A DNA stretch of 64,000 nt from Rahnella ecdela (GCF_019049625.1 NZ_JAFMOY010000122.1:62001-126000); one strand, 5' to 3'. Counted from the first letter of the stretch, positions 1-9,281 are shown. Notes: a model not told the origin generated them from the sequence alone. Numbers and translations: made by a program.

Positions 1-29
1 AAGGGTTCGGTTGATACCGAACCCTTTTT
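1..29. terminator. Bidirectional intrinsic terminator
   Basis: A perfect 10-bp stem (AAGGGTTCGG at 1-10 with CCGAACCCTT at 17-26, loop TTGATA) is followed by T residues on the plus strand and has A residues in the right place for the minus strand. It lies 3' of rhtB. In E. coli the convergent neighbour here is rhtC, so it may serve a plus-strand gene just left of the window; that neighbour is inferred. Confidence 0.8.
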
Positions 30-42
30 GCATTCTGAAAGA

Positions 43-663
43 TTATACCTTTCTGGCACTCGCCAGCAGCACACCGACCAGCATAAACAGCGAGCCGAAA
101 ATGCGGTTCAGCAACTGCATCTGTTTCGGGGCTTTTACCCAGTTGGCGATTCGGGTGGCCAGCGTCGCGTAACCAATCATCACAATGATATCGACCACGA
201 CCGTTGTCGTGCCCAGTACCACGTATTGTGCAGCCTGCGGCTGGTGAGCAATGATAAACTGTGGGAATAGTGCGGCAAGAAACACAATGCTTTTTGGATT
301 GGTAAGGTTCACCAGAATGGCGCGTTTGAACAGACGACGACGCGGCATACTGCTTGCGAGCGCGTTCAGGTCAATCGCACCGGCAGAACGCCACTGGCAA
401 ATACCCAGCCAGATTAAGTATGCCGCACCGAGCCATTTGAGAATTTCAAAGGCCATCAGTGATGATGAAATCAGCGCGCCCAGCCCGATACCCACCAGCA
501 CGATGTGGATGGTCAAACCGAGCTGTAAGCCGGCAATCGATGCCACGGCACCACGATAGCCGTGGCTGATGCCCGTACTCATGGTATTAATCGCGCCGGA
601 ACCGGGTGATAAACTTAAAATAGAAGTGGTGAGCAGGTAGGTTAACCACCAGTCCAGTGTCAT
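43..663 (-). CDS. rhtB: Homoserine/homoserine lactone efflux protein RhtB
   Basis: LysE/RhtB-family inner-membrane exporter of homoserine and homoserine lactone, which lowers their cytoplasmic levels. The 206-aa product matches the E. coli protein in length and, by recall, over its whole sequence; the family motif SPGSGA is at residues 19-24 and about six hydrophobic segments follow. The frame stays open 17 codons further upstream, but the ATG at 663 has a good ribosome-binding site (GGGAGT) and aligns with the known start. It is transcribed away from pldB, as in E. coli, and ends at a strong terminator. Confidence 0.95.
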   Translation of the reverse strand: MTLDWWLTYLLTTSILSLSPGSGAINTMSTGISHGYRGAVASIAGLQLGLTIHIVLVGIGLGALISSSLMAFEILKWLGAAYLIWLGICQWRSAGAIDLNALASSMPRRRLFKRAILVNLTNPKSIVFLAALFPQFIIAHQPQAAQYVVLGTTTVVVDIIVMIGYATLATRIANWVKAPKQMQLLNRIFGSLFMLVGVLLASARKV

Positions 664-784
664 TGCGAGACTCCCTGAGTACGTTTTAGGTTGTTTTATG
701 GCACAATACGCCATTGTCTATAATTGCGCTATAACTCACAAATAACACTTTCTTCCTCTCCGTTTGACGACTCTGGATCATTGA

Positions 785-1777
785 ATGCCTGTGAATTTTG
801 CGAAGTGGTTAACACGTGAGAAGGAGTTTGCAGCCTTTGCGACCGGGCCTTTGCTGGATTTCTGGCGGACACGCGAAGAAGGTGAGTTTAGCGGCGTTGA
901 TGATGTGCCTATCCGCTACGTCCGGTTTTGTTCCCCTGAGCACGATAAAGTCATCGTGGTGTCACCGGGGCGTATAGAAAGCTACGTAAAATATCCTGAA
1001 GTGGCTTACGATTTATTCCATTGCGGCTACGATGTCATGATTATCGATCACCGCGGGCAGGGGCGTTCCGGGCGTATGCTCGACGATCCGCATTGCGGCC
1101 ATGTGAAGCACTTTGACGATTATGTGGAAGATTTCGACCGCTTTTATCAGCTGGAGATTGCGCCGCGTCAGTACACTAAAAAGTTTGCGCTGGCACACTC
1201 CATGGGCGGTGCGATCCTGGCGCTGTACCTGGCGAAAAATCCGCAGAATTTCGATGCCGCGGCGTTACTCGCACCGATGACCGGTATTTATTTGCCGATG
1301 CCGGACTGGTTATCCCGCCGCATTCTTAACTGGGCAGAGAATCGTCCGGTTCGTCGCGATGGTTATGCGCTGGGTACGGGACACTGGCGGCCGCTGCCGT
1401 TTGTGGTCAACCAGCTCACGCACAGCCGCGCACGTTATCGCCGCAATCTGCGTTTTTACGCGGATTACCCTGAGTTGCAGGTCGGCGGACCTACCTATCA
1501 CTGGGTGCGTGAAGGAATTGAGGCGGGGATGCATATCCTCAAAGAAGCCGAAAAAATCTCCACTCCTGTTCTTTTATTGCAGGCGAGCGAAGACCGTGTG
1601 GTGGATAACCGGTCCCATCTTGCTTTTTGTCAGGCCATGGCCGTTGCGGGGCACCCTTGTGAAGGGGAAAAACCGCTGGTCATCGAAGGCGCGCGCCATG
1701 AGATCCTGTTTGAACGGGACGACCTGAGGGCACAGGCGCTGGACGCTATCATGCGCTTTTTTGCGCGACAGCATTAA
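785..1777 (+). CDS. pldB: Lysophospholipase L2 PldB
   Basis: Alpha/beta-hydrolase (330 aa) that removes the remaining acyl chain from lysophospholipids at the inner membrane. The nucleophile elbow AHSMGG is at residues 137-142 (Ser139). The preceding DHRGQGRSGR at 88-97 is typical of the monoglyceride-lipase-like branch. The late EDRVVD and RHEILFE stretches fit the acidic residue and the histidine of the triad. No signal peptide is visible. The gene is divergent from rhtB and 48 bp upstream of yigL on the same strand, so co-transcription is likely, as in E. coli. Confidence 0.95.
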   Translation: MPVNFAKWLTREKEFAAFATGPLLDFWRTREEGEFSGVDDVPIRYVRFCSPEHDKVIVVSPGRIESYVKYPEVAYDLFHCGYDVMIIDHRGQGRSGRMLDDPHCGHVKHFDDYVEDFDRFYQLEIAPRQYTKKFALAHSMGGAILALYLAKNPQNFDAAALLAPMTGIYLPMPDWLSRRILNWAENRPVRRDGYALGTGHWRPLPFVVNQLTHSRARYRRNLRFYADYPELQVGGPTYHWVREGIEAGMHILKEAEKISTPVLLLQASEDRVVDNRSHLAFCQAMAVAGHPCEGEKPLVIEGARHEILFERDDLRAQALDAIMRFFARQH

Positions 1778-1825
1778 TCCGCGGTTCGCCGCGCACAACT
1801 CCATCAGAGGTTAGAACCTAACGCT

Positions 1826-2635
1826 ATGTACCATGTTGTTGCTTCCGATTTAGATGGCACGCTGCTATCACCTGATCATACCCTGAGCCCGTTCGCCAAA
1901 GAGACGCTGAAACTGCTGACACAGCGCGACGTGCATTTTGTGTTCGCCACCGGGCGTCACCATATCGACGTGGCGCAGATGCGCGACAATCTGGAAATCA
2001 GTGCGTACATGATCACCTCCAACGGTGCGCGCGTGCATAATACCGACGGCGATCTGATTTTCTCGCACAATCTGGATGAAGACATCGCCAGAGATCTGTT
2101 TGGCATCATGCATAACAACCCGGATATTCTGACCAACGTTTATCGCAACGATGACTGGTACATGAACCGTGACCGCGCAGATCAGGACGATTTCTTCCGC
2201 GAATCCGTTTTTAAATACAAACTGTTTGAACCGGGTTGGCTGGAAACCGATGGGATCTGCAAAGTGTATTTCACCTGTGAAGATCACGACAAACTGCTGC
2301 CGCTCGAAGAAGCGATCAATGCGCGCTGGGGCGACCGTGTTAACGTCAGCTTCTCGTTACCGGTGTGTCTGGAAGTGATGGCGGGTGGCGTATCGAAAGG
2401 CCATGCGCTGGAATATGTTTCCAAGCTGATGGGCTATTCACTGAAAGATTGCATCGCATTTGGTGATGGTCTGAATGACCTTGAAATGCTGACGATGGCC
2501 GGTAAAGGCTGTCTGATGAGCGGTTCGTTGCCGCGCCTGAAAGCCGCCATGCCGGATGCGGAAATCATCGGCTCCAACGCCGACGACGCCGTGCCGCATT
2601 ACCTGCGCAAGATGTATCTGGCTGAAGAAAGCTGA
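1826..2635 (+). CDS. yigL: HAD-family sugar/pyridoxal phosphate phosphatase YigL
   Basis: Cof-type HAD hydrolase of 269 aa. Motif I DLDGTLL is at residues 8-14 (nucleophile Asp8, acid/base Asp10). The motif III lysine is in the VSKGHAL stretch near residue 191. Motif IV GDGLND is at 213-218, and a C2-type cap lies between. E. coli YigL dephosphorylates pyridoxal 5'-phosphate and sugar phosphates, including the glucose-6-phosphate that accumulates in sugar-phosphate stress; applying that role here is inference from close similarity. It follows pldB and ends at a strong hairpin. Confidence 0.93.
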   Translation: MYHVVASDLDGTLLSPDHTLSPFAKETLKLLTQRDVHFVFATGRHHIDVAQMRDNLEISAYMITSNGARVHNTDGDLIFSHNLDEDIARDLFGIMHNNPDILTNVYRNDDWYMNRDRADQDDFFRESVFKYKLFEPGWLETDGICKVYFTCEDHDKLLPLEEAINARWGDRVNVSFSLPVCLEVMAGGVSKGHALEYVSKLMGYSLKDCIAFGDGLNDLEMLTMAGKGCLMSGSLPRLKAAMPDAEIIGSNADDAVPHYLRKMYLAEES

Positions 2636-2661
2636 TCTGCTGTAAAACTAAAATCGTCATA

Positions 2662-2694
2662 CCAAAGCAGGGCGTTTGCCCTGCTTTGGCTATC
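2662..2694. terminator. Terminator between convergent yigL and glpT
   Basis: A perfect 12-bp stem (CCAAAGCAGGGC at 2662-2673 with GCCCTGCTTTGG at 2678-2689, loop GTTT) lies between two convergent genes. The T-tract is weak on the plus strand. The stem is symmetric enough to act in both directions. Confidence 0.75.
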
Positions 2695-2710
2695 TTATTA
2701 CCCGCTGAAA

Positions 2711-4063
2711 TCAGCCATTTCTTGCCAGCTGCGCTTTGTGCTTATTCTCACTCAGCATGGTCAGCACCAGCAGCAGAACGGCCAGCACGCAACCCGCGAT
2801 CATCACGATAAAACCGCCGTCCCAGCCAAAGTAATCCACGGTATAACCCACAATCGCGCTTGCCGCGACTGAGCCGCCCAGATAACCAAACAGACCGGTA
2901 AAGCCTGCCGCGGTTCCGGCTGCTTTCTTCGGTGCCAGTTCCAGTGCATGTAAACCAATCAGCATCACCGGCCCGTAAATCAGGAAGCCGATGGTGATCA
3001 TACAGGCCATATCAATACCCGGATTGCCGACCGGATTGAGCCAATAAACCACCGTTGCGATAGTCACCAGCACCATAAAGAACACGCCGGTGGCGCCGCG
3101 GTTGCCTTTAAACACTTTGTCTGACATCCAGCCGCAAAGCAGCGTGCCGGGGATACCTGCGTATTCATAAAGGAAATACGCCCATGAGGATTTATCCAGC
3201 GCGAAATGCTTCACTTCTTTAAGGTAGGTCGGTGACCAGTCGAGAATGCCGTAGCGCAGCAGATAGACAAAAACGTTAGCCAGCGCGATATACCAGAGCA
3301 ATTTGTTAGGCAAAATATACTGCATAAATATCTGTTTTGCCGTCAGTTCCTGTTCCGCAGACTCTTTTACATAGTCCGGCGGATAATCATTTTTGTACTC
3401 TTCAATCGGTGGCAGACCACAAGATTGCGGCGTATCACGCATGGTCATGAAGGCAAAGACGGCCAGCAGGATCGCGCCGAAAGCGGGCATATACAGCGCC
3501 GCGTGCCAGTCGTTAAACCATGCCATACCCAGCAGGAACAGCAACGGAGGAATACCGCCGCCGACGTTATGCGCGCAGTTCCATACCGACACCACGCCGC
3601 CACGTTCTTTCTGTGACCACCAGTGAACCATAGTGCGACCGCACGGTGGCCAGCCCATGCCCTGGAACCAGCCACACAGGAACAACAGCACGAACATAAT
3701 GGCGATGCTTGACGTTGCCCAGGGCACGAAGCCCATAAACAACATCACCGCTGCGGCCAGAATCAAACCGGCGGGTAAAAACACGCGCGGATTAGAGCGA
3801 TCAGAGACCGAACCCATAATGAATTTTGAGATGCCGTACGCGATGGAAATCCCGGACAGCGCAAACCCGAGATCGCCACGGGAGAAGCCCTGATCAATCA
3901 GATAAGGCATGGCCAGCGCGAAATTTTTGCGCACCAGATAGTAGGCCGCATACCCGAAGAAAATCCCCATGAAGATTTGCCAGCGGAGACGGCGGTAAAG
4001 CGGATCGACGTGAGCCTCATCAACAGGAGCTTTGTGGGGCGCGGGTTTAAAGATACTGAGCAT
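2711..4063 (-). CDS. glpT: Glycerol-3-phosphate:phosphate antiporter GlpT
   Basis: Major facilitator of the organophosphate:Pi antiporter family (450 aa, 12 transmembrane segments) that imports sn-glycerol 3-phosphate in exchange for inorganic phosphate. The sequence is nearly identical to E. coli GlpT by recall. It includes the [11 protein letters not shown] stretch with the Pi-binding arginine at residue 45, the central [10 protein letters not shown] motif and the second arginine in LLRYGILDW. The ATG at 4063, preceded by GGAGG, gives the canonical [11 protein letters not shown] start. The periplasmic phosphodiesterase gene glpQ, its E. coli operon partner, does not follow; yigL converges instead. 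A GlpR-type operator lies upstream. Confidence 0.97.
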   Translation of the reverse strand: MLSIFKPAPHKAPVDEAHVDPLYRRLRWQIFMGIFFGYAAYYLVRKNFALAMPYLIDQGFSRGDLGFALSGISIAYGISKFIMGSVSDRSNPRVFLPAGLILAAAVMLFMGFVPWATSSIAIMFVLLFLCGWFQGMGWPPCGRTMVHWWSQKERGGVVSVWNCAHNVGGGIPPLLFLLGMAWFNDWHAALYMPAFGAILLAVFAFMTMRDTPQSCGLPPIEEYKNDYPPDYVKESAEQELTAKQIFMQYILPNKLLWYIALANVFVYLLRYGILDWSPTYLKEVKHFALDKSSWAYFLYEYAGIPGTLLCGWMSDKVFKGNRGATGVFFMVLVTIATVVYWLNPVGNPGIDMACMITIGFLIYGPVMLIGLHALELAPKKAAGTAAGFTGLFGYLGGSVAASAIVGYTVDYFGWDGGFIVMIAGCVLAVLLLVLTMLSENKHKAQLARNG

Positions 4064-4129
4064 AAATGCCTCCGATGGCATAAATCAGGTCGGACTCATC
4101 ATGAGCCACGGATGAAATGGCGGAGCAAA

Positions 4130-4149
4130 GGTGTTCCAAAACGAACATC
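4130..4149 (-). promoter_or_regulatory. Candidate GlpR operator upstream of glpT
   Basis: Read on the minus strand the site is GATGTTCGTTTTGGAACACC. Its first half matches the remembered GlpR half-site WATGTTCGWT at nine of ten positions; the second half is weaker. A further half-site-like AACGAACTGT is at 4170-4179. The position 67-86 bases 5' of the glpT start suits repression by GlpR. The consensus is recalled, so the call is moderate. Confidence 0.5.
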
Positions 4150-4252
4150 ATTTTAGCCATTCGCGCACAAACGAACTGTGATTTATGACGGAATTGTTAC
4201 ATTTATATTACAGTGGAGGCGTCCTTTGTGAGAATGAGTAACAGTATAAGAC

Positions 4253-4282
4253 AAAAAAGGCGGAGCCTGAGCCTCGCCTTTT
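4253..4282 (-). terminator. Terminator of dcrB
   Basis: On the minus strand an AAAAGGCG/CGCCTTTT stem (4255-4262 with 4275-4282), with extra G-C pairing in its loop, runs into a T-rich tract about 20 nt past the dcrB stop codon. This is typical of rho-independent termination. Confidence 0.7.
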
Positions 4283-4301
4283 CGCTTTACCACGCCTGAA
4301 A

Positions 4302-4868
4302 TTACTGAATTTTCAGGGTGTTGATAATCGCTTCTGCATCGGTCTGCGCCTGCTGCTGATTATCTGCCGGCAGGGTGATTTGCATGGTCAGCAAATGGCT
4401 GTCGACTTTGCCCAGTACGATGGAAGAATAGGCTTTCTGACCCGCAGAGGTGATCACGGTGTCCAGTTGCTGCAATGTCTGACCATTCACCTGAATAGAT
4501 TTATTGGTCACAATCTGCAGATTAGTATCACGGGCTTTCTGCTGATCCTGTAAACGACCCGCCAGAACGTCCAGCGATTCGGTGGTGTTATCACCCAGGA
4601 TCACAATCACGGCTTTCTGACCGGTGCTGTCAGCGTACACGTGCATATTGTTTGCCTGAGTGCCCAGCTTGCCGCTCTGGTCGCTCATTCCCTGCGGCAG
4701 GGAAAAGGTGACTTTACCTTCCAGCAGGCTGACCGGCGCGGTCGCTGCCGCTGCTGTGGCCGCGGGCGCACTTTTATCTGCGGCAGGTGCGTCGGTGGTT
4801 TTACCGTCACACGCAGCCAGACCGGCGATCAATACTGCCATTCCCATCATTTTCGCGATATTACGCAT
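4302..4868 (-). CDS. dcrB: Lipoprotein DcrB
   Basis: Small inner-membrane/periplasmic lipoprotein of 188 aa. It has a type II signal peptide ending in the lipobox L17-A-A-C20, then an alanine-rich linker (about residues 21-45) and a compact alpha/beta domain. In E. coli, DcrB is needed for phage C1 and C6 infection and helps lipoprotein maturation; the precise biochemical role is not settled. It is next to yhhQ, as in E. coli, and transcribed in the same direction after a 124-bp gap, with its own terminator downstream. Confidence 0.9.
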   Translation of the reverse strand: MRNIAKMMGMAVLIAGLAACDGKTTDAPAADKSAPAATAAAATAPVSLLEGKVTFSLPQGMSDQSGKLGTQANNMHVYADSTGQKAVIVILGDNTTESLDVLAGRLQDQQKARDTNLQIVTNKSIQVNGQTLQQLDTVITSAGQKAYSSIVLGKVDSHLLTMQITLPADNQQQAQTDAEAIINTLKIQ

Positions 4869-4992
4869 CGGGCTTCCTTAAGTGGCCTGTTCACCAGGCT
4901 TACATGTTGACTTAACAGCCTTTATGGCAACCTATTCAGGCCACAAATGCAAGTCAGATTATGGCGCGATTTGTGTCTTACAGCGTACTTAT

Positions 4993-5664
4993 TTAGTGCG
5001 CGCGGACGGCAGAATGCGGGTTATTTCCCTGCGCGGATAAACGCTTAAGCAGCATATTCAGCAGCATGCCGTACATCGGCAGGAAGAACACCAGGCAGAT
5101 CAGCACCTTGAATGTGTAATCCACCATCGCGATTTCCACCCAATGCTGCGCCATAAAGGCATCGGTACTTTTGTAGAAAGCGATAAAGAAGAAGGACAGC
5201 GTGTCGCTGATATTGCCGAGGAACATCGAGGCCACCGGCGCAATCCACCAGCGGCGGTTCTGGCGCAGGCGGTTGAATACGTGAACGTCGAGTATTTGCC
5301 CCAGCACATAGGCCATAAAACTGGCGGTGGCGATCCGGGCAACCATGATATTCAGGCTGCTGAGCCCTTGCGCGCCTTGCCACTGTGCTTCAAAGAATAG
5401 CGCCGAGATGACATAGGAAATTGCCAGCGCAGGCACCATCACGGAAAGGATGATCCGTCGTGCCAGCGGCGCGCCGAATATACGCACGGTCAGGTCAGTG
5501 GCCAGAAAGATGAACGGGAAAGTGAACGCACCCCAGGTGGTATGGAAACCAAAAATGGAAACGGGCAACTGAACCAGATAGTTACTGGAAGTAATAATGG
5601 CAATGTGGAATAGCGAAAGCCATATCAGCGCGGAAAACCGCTGCTGAGCAGTAAAGGAGTACAT
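4993..5664 (-). CDS. yhhQ: Queuosine precursor transporter YhhQ
   Basis: Integral membrane protein of the vitamin-uptake-like QPTR family (223 aa, about six transmembrane helices). It imports the 7-deazaguanine precursors preQ0 and preQ1 used to make queuosine in tRNA. It matches E. coli YhhQ throughout, including ITSSNYLVQLPVS near residues 25-37 and HVFNRLRQ. The start at 5664 lies 8 nt after an AAAGG Shine-Dalgarno sequence. That sequence forms the 3' edge of a candidate preQ1-I riboswitch (separate entry), giving a direct route for end-product control of uptake. Confidence 0.95.
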   Translation of the reverse strand: MYSFTAQQRFSALIWLSLFHIAIITSSNYLVQLPVSIFGFHTTWGAFTFPFIFLATDLTVRIFGAPLARRIILSVMVPALAISYVISALFFEAQWQGAQGLSSLNIMVARIATASFMAYVLGQILDVHVFNRLRQNRRWWIAPVASMFLGNISDTLSFFFIAFYKSTDAFMAQHWVEIAMVDYTFKVLICLVFFLPMYGMLLNMLLKRLSAQGNNPHSAVRAH

Positions 5665-5672
5665 ATATGTGA

Positions 5673-5709
5673 CCTTTTTTTATTAGCAGATTGGGGTGAG
5701 GGAACCCAA
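5673..5709 (-). promoter_or_regulatory. Candidate preQ1-I riboswitch controlling yhhQ translation
   Basis: Read on the minus strand, 5709 to 5673, the leader has a 5-bp stem (TTGGG with CCCAA) around a C-rich loop, then a tail TCTGCTAATAAAAAAAGG. This is the H-type pseudoknot layout of preQ1 class I. The base after the 5' strand is U, and the base before the 3' CCC run is C, the ligand-pairing position. The A-rich tail can dock in the stem minor groove, and the final GG, which is the yhhQ Shine-Dalgarno core, can pair with CC in the loop. The layout is very close to the remembered Thermoanaerobacter tengcongensis aptamer. The gene it precedes transports the ligand, which supports the call. 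Confidence 0.7.
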
Positions 5710-5902
5710 GAATATTTTTACTTTCGCAGCGATTATCGCGTGCGGCGCGCATAGTACCTGTTTGCGCACCGTTTGCGCAACAGATCCAGCGGTTAATTTT
5801 AGCGCAATGAGCCGTGTTTGTTGCGCCAGAAAACCAGCGGGTTAAACTATCCGCCTTTGCCAAACAACCGCCCATTCACGTAGGTAGATGTTGAGACACG
5901 AA

Positions 5903-6163
5903 ATGACCGACCCCTTTATCAATCCCGACCATCAGCTTGATGCGCTGGGGCTGCGTTGCCCGGAACCTGTAATGATGGTTCGCAAAGCGGTACGCACCAT
6001 GAAAGATGGCGAAACGCTGCTGATCATCGCCGATGATCCGGCAACGACCCGCGATATTCCCGGTTTCTGCCGTTTTATGGAGCATACGCTGCTGGCATCG
6101 GATACCGAAAACCAGCCGTATCGCTATTTATTATGTAAAGGTCTGGTCGAAAAACAGGGCTGA
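5903..6163 (+). CDS. tusA: Sulfur carrier protein TusA
   Basis: Sulfurtransferase carrier (86 aa) that accepts persulfide sulfur from IscS and passes it to TusBCD for 2-thiolation of tRNA wobble uridine (mnm5s2U). The active cysteine is Cys19 in GLRCPEP, the same number as in E. coli. The [13 protein letters not shown] segment of the family follows. The frame opens at an ATG at 5888, but the ATG at 5903 gives the conserved MTD start. The C-terminus is a few residues longer than in E. coli. It is divergent from yhhQ, so two tRNA-modification genes share this intergenic region. Confidence 0.93.
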   Translation: MTDPFINPDHQLDALGLRCPEPVMMVRKAVRTMKDGETLLIIADDPATTRDIPGFCRFMEHTLLASDTENQPYRYLLCKGLVEKQG

Positions 6164-6182
6164 ATGTTCAGCCCCATATTGG

Positions 6183-8540
6183 TTACTTCGATTTATTGCG
6201 CAACAGCCTTAGCGCATTGGCGGTGACCAGCGCTGTTGCGCCGGAATCCGCCAGCACGGCCAGCCACAATCCGGTCAGCCCCATCAGCGTGGTGACCAGG
6301 AAAATCGCCTTCAGCCCCAGCGCAATCGTAATGTTCTGACGGATATTTGCGCGGGTAGCGCGTGAAAGGCTGATCATCTGCGCCAGCCCGCTCAGGCGGT
6401 TGTGCGTCAGCGCCGCATCTGCCGTTTCCAGCGCGACGTCCGTTCCGCTTCCCATTGCAATACCAATGGTCGCGGCTTTCATCGCCGGTGCATCATTGAT
6501 GCCGTCACCGACCATCGCTACCGGTTTCTGCGTATTCAGCGCGGTGACTGCCGAAACTTTATCCGCAGGCAGCAAGCCTGCACGGAAATCAATGCCCAGC
6601 CGGTCAGCGATGGTTTTTGCCGCACGCGGATTGTCACCGGTCAGCATCACCGCCGACACGCCGAGGGTTTTAAGTTTCTGCAGGGCTTCTGCGGCGTCAT
6701 CCCGCAGGCGATCCTGCATCGCAATCAGGCCTATCGCGCTATCTTCCTGCAACACCACTACCACAGTTTTCCCGGTGGATTCCCAGTCATTAATTCGCGC
6801 AAGAGTCTCTGTTGTCAGGCTGTTTTCTGCCACACTTTTCGGCGCGAGCACCTGAATTTTACGGCCAGATACGATACCTTCAACGCCTGAACCTGTCAGC
6901 GCCCGGCGATCCTGCGCTGTGAGCGGTGACGGATTACTGGTTTTTGCACGGGCCAAAATCGCCTGCGCCAGCGGGTGATGGGAACCTTCCTCCACCGCCG
7001 AGGCCAGGCTTAACACCTCGCCTTCACTGGCACCGTTCAGGGTTAAAACGTCGGTGACTTCCGGCTTACCTTCCGTAAGCGTACCGGTTTTATCCAGCGC
7101 GACGGTTTGGATCAATGCCAGTTGTTCCAGCGCCGCGCCGCCTTTGATTAATGCACCCTGACGCGTGGCCGCTGCCAGTCCGGAGGTGATCGCCGCCGGA
7201 GTCGAAATCACCAGCGCACAAGGGCAGCCAATCAGCAGTAATGTCAGCCCGCGATAAATCCAGGTTTCCCACGAAAGCCCCATTGCCAGCGGAGGAACGA
7301 TAATCACCAGCAGCGCCATCAGCATAATGACCGGCGTGTAATAGCGGCTGAAAGTATCGAGGAAACGCTCGATAGGCGCCCGGCGTTCGTCAGCTTCTTC
7401 AATCAGTTGCAGAATGCGGTCGATGGCGCTGTTACCGGGCGCGGAGGCCACTTCCAGATGCGCGAGCCGGTCAACGCACAGGCTGCCTGCGGGGACTTTT
7501 TCTCCGGGCATGCGGTCGACGGGGACTGATTCACCGGTCAGGGCACTTTCGTCGAAACTGGCGGCGCTTTGCAAAATGGCGTCGGCAGGCAGACGTGCGC
7601 CTGCGGCGATTTCAATCACGTCACCGGGAAGCAAACTGCTGACCGGCACGGTTTCAGATTTGCCATTTACCACACGCACGGCGGTATCGGGGATCAGCGC
7701 CATCAGCGATTTCACACCGCTGCGAGCCCGGCTGGCGGCAAAAGATTCAAGACGTTCGCCGACCATAAACAGCAGCAGCACCATCGCTGCTTCAGCGGTG
7801 GCACCGATAAATAGCGCACCAATCGCAGCAATGCTCATCAGTGTTTCGATGGCGAACGGTGAACCTGCGCGGGTCTGGCGGATAGCCTGGCGAAGTACCG
7901 GCCACAATCCCACCAGCGTCGTGGCAATAAACGCCATTTCACCCATTTGCGGGTTGAAATGATCGAGCACCCAGCTCAGCAGCATCAGAACCGAAAGGGC
8001 GATCAGCGGCAGCGCCTCTTTCAGACGTGATTCTTCCGGTGGCGGGGTGTTTTGTTTGTTATCGAGAGATTGCAGGGTGAAACCTGCAGCAGTAACGGCA
8101 TTCTGCACGTTTTGCGTGATATCAAAACCGGCATCAATGACCAGTTTTTCAGTAGCAAAAAGCACTTTGGCGCGGCTGATACCGTCAATGCCGGACACGG
8201 CTTTTTCGATTTTGCGGGCACACGCCGGGCAATCCATTCCTTCCACTTTCCAGCTGTATTGCTGGCTGCCGGAAAGCGGCGTGCTGGGGTCATCTTCGCC
8301 CGGCGAGCCTTCAGCGCTGCTGTCATCTGAGGTGTGTAAGTGCTCACCTGTCTTCGGGGCGCAGCAACTGTCAGAGGTGGACGCGCAAGCCGAAGCCGCC
8401 AGCGGGGCTTTGTCACTGCAACAGCTGGCAGGATGTGTGCCGGACTGCACGGGCGTGCTGATTTTGTTGATATGCAGTGCAGGCGCGCGTTTGCCCTGAC
8501 ATCCGCAGCTACAGCTGTTGTTATTTTTCATTGGGATCAT
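6183..8540 (-). CDS. zntA: Zn(II)/Cd(II)/Pb(II)-translocating P-type ATPase ZntA
   Basis: P1B-type ATPase (785 aa) that exports Zn2+, Cd2+ and Pb2+. In order it has an unusually long Cys-rich N-terminus (Cys10, 12, 14, 40, 41, 52, 59, 60), a heavy-metal-associated domain with GMDCPAC at 101-107, transmembrane helices, a TGES actuator motif, the CPC metal site (near residue 440), the phosphorylation motif DKTGT, and MVGDGINDAPA. It is about 50 residues longer than E. coli ZntA, all at the N-terminus. The ATG at 8540 follows GGAGG at 4 nt. The frame stays open 27 more codons upstream, but the promoter lies in that stretch, so the longer form is rejected. Confidence 0.96.
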   Translation of the reverse strand: MIPMKNNNSCSCGCQGKRAPALHINKISTPVQSGTHPASCCSDKAPLAASACASTSDSCCAPKTGEHLHTSDDSSAEGSPGEDDPSTPLSGSQQYSWKVEGMDCPACARKIEKAVSGIDGISRAKVLFATEKLVIDAGFDITQNVQNAVTAAGFTLQSLDNKQNTPPPEESRLKEALPLIALSVLMLLSWVLDHFNPQMGEMAFIATTLVGLWPVLRQAIRQTRAGSPFAIETLMSIAAIGALFIGATAEAAMVLLLFMVGERLESFAASRARSGVKSLMALIPDTAVRVVNGKSETVPVSSLLPGDVIEIAAGARLPADAILQSAASFDESALTGESVPVDRMPGEKVPAGSLCVDRLAHLEVASAPGNSAIDRILQLIEEADERRAPIERFLDTFSRYYTPVIMLMALLVIIVPPLAMGLSWETWIYRGLTLLLIGCPCALVISTPAAITSGLAAATRQGALIKGGAALEQLALIQTVALDKTGTLTEGKPEVTDVLTLNGASEGEVLSLASAVEEGSHHPLAQAILARAKTSNPSPLTAQDRRALTGSGVEGIVSGRKIQVLAPKSVAENSLTTETLARINDWESTGKTVVVVLQEDSAIGLIAMQDRLRDDAAEALQKLKTLGVSAVMLTGDNPRAAKTIADRLGIDFRAGLLPADKVSAVTALNTQKPVAMVGDGINDAPAMKAATIGIAMGSGTDVALETADAALTHNRLSGLAQMISLSRATRANIRQNITIALGLKAIFLVTTLMGLTGLWLAVLADSGATALVTANALRLLRNKSK

Positions 8541-8576
8541 AAAGCCTCCGGTTCGAAACCGAGTGGAATTACTCCC

Positions 8577-8608
8577 ATTGTAAACGTTGGAGTCAGCTCT
8601 AAGGTCAA
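8577..8608 (-). promoter_or_regulatory. ZntR-type (MerR-family) zntA promoter
   Basis: On the minus strand a -35 TTGACC (8608-8603) and a -10 TACAAT (8582-8577) are separated by exactly 20 bp (8602-8583). The spacer holds an imperfect dyad, TTAGAG and CTCCAA. The over-long 19-20-bp spacer with a central dyad is the signature of promoters activated by MerR-family DNA distortion, and the layout closely follows the remembered E. coli PzntA. Transcription would start about 30 nt before the chosen zntA ATG. Confidence 0.8.
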
Positions 8609-8654
8609 GAACAATTTTCATATAGCGGAACCAGAACGGTTCCGCCGCAGGAAT

Positions 8655-9281
8655 TTACAGGTAAAGCGACCGGACAATCAGGAAGTGTCCGCCGAAGTAA
8701 CAGGCGGCAACCAGCGCGTCAGCCGCGCGAAACTTGACGCGGTATCGACTGACCAGCCAGAAAATATTGGCCAGCAGAAGCAGCGCTGCGCCGCAGAACA
8801 ACGAAAATGCCATATCGGTACTGCGCGCGAAATACTGCTCGCCCGCCAGCCAGACCATCAGCAAGGTCATGGCGATGTAAGTGGTCACTGCCCACCGAAG
8901 CTCTGCCAGACGCGACCAGATCACCGCCAGCAATAGGGCGCCGATAATCAGCAACGTCAGCGGCAGCGGCCAGAAAAAGGTAATGGTCATCTGGCTGGCG
9001 AAACTGAGCGTATACAGCAGATGCGAGAGGAAGAACGCGCCGATGGCGTACATGAACCGCTCTTCAGGCAGCAGCAACAGGCCGTCTGCCACCAGCGTCG
9101 CCGCCAGCCCCAGCAGGATCAGATAGCTGTAAACATTGAGCGTGGGTGCCTGCCAGGCAAGCAAGAGCAGCAGTAATAACGTGACGGGCTTAAACACCCA
9201 GCGCTGCCAGCGCGGTCCGCGATAGCTGGCATCCACGAATAACCAGCCAGAGAAAAATACTGCGAGGAATGGCCAACTCAT
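8655..9281 (-). CDS. yhhN: YhhN/TMEM86-family membrane protein
   Basis: Polytopic protein of 208 aa with about eight hydrophobic segments, matching the YhhN family (related to the eukaryotic lysoplasmalogenase TMEM86). Enzymatic activity has been shown for some relatives, but the role of the enterobacterial protein is not established here. Conserved-looking polar residues sit inside helices (VADGLLLLP near 66-73, SHLLYTLSF near 85-93). It lies upstream of zntA on the same strand, but the zntA promoter separates the two, so independent expression is likely. Confidence 0.85.
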   Translation of the reverse strand: MSWPFLAVFFSGWLFVDASYRGPRWQRWVFKPVTLLLLLLLAWQAPTLNVYSYLILLGLAATLVADGLLLLPEERFMYAIGAFFLSHLLYTLSFASQMTITFFWPLPLTLLIIGALLLAVIWSRLAELRWAVTTYIAMTLLMVWLAGEQYFARSTDMAFSLFCGAALLLLANIFWLVSRYRVKFRAADALVAACYFGGHFLIVRSLYL

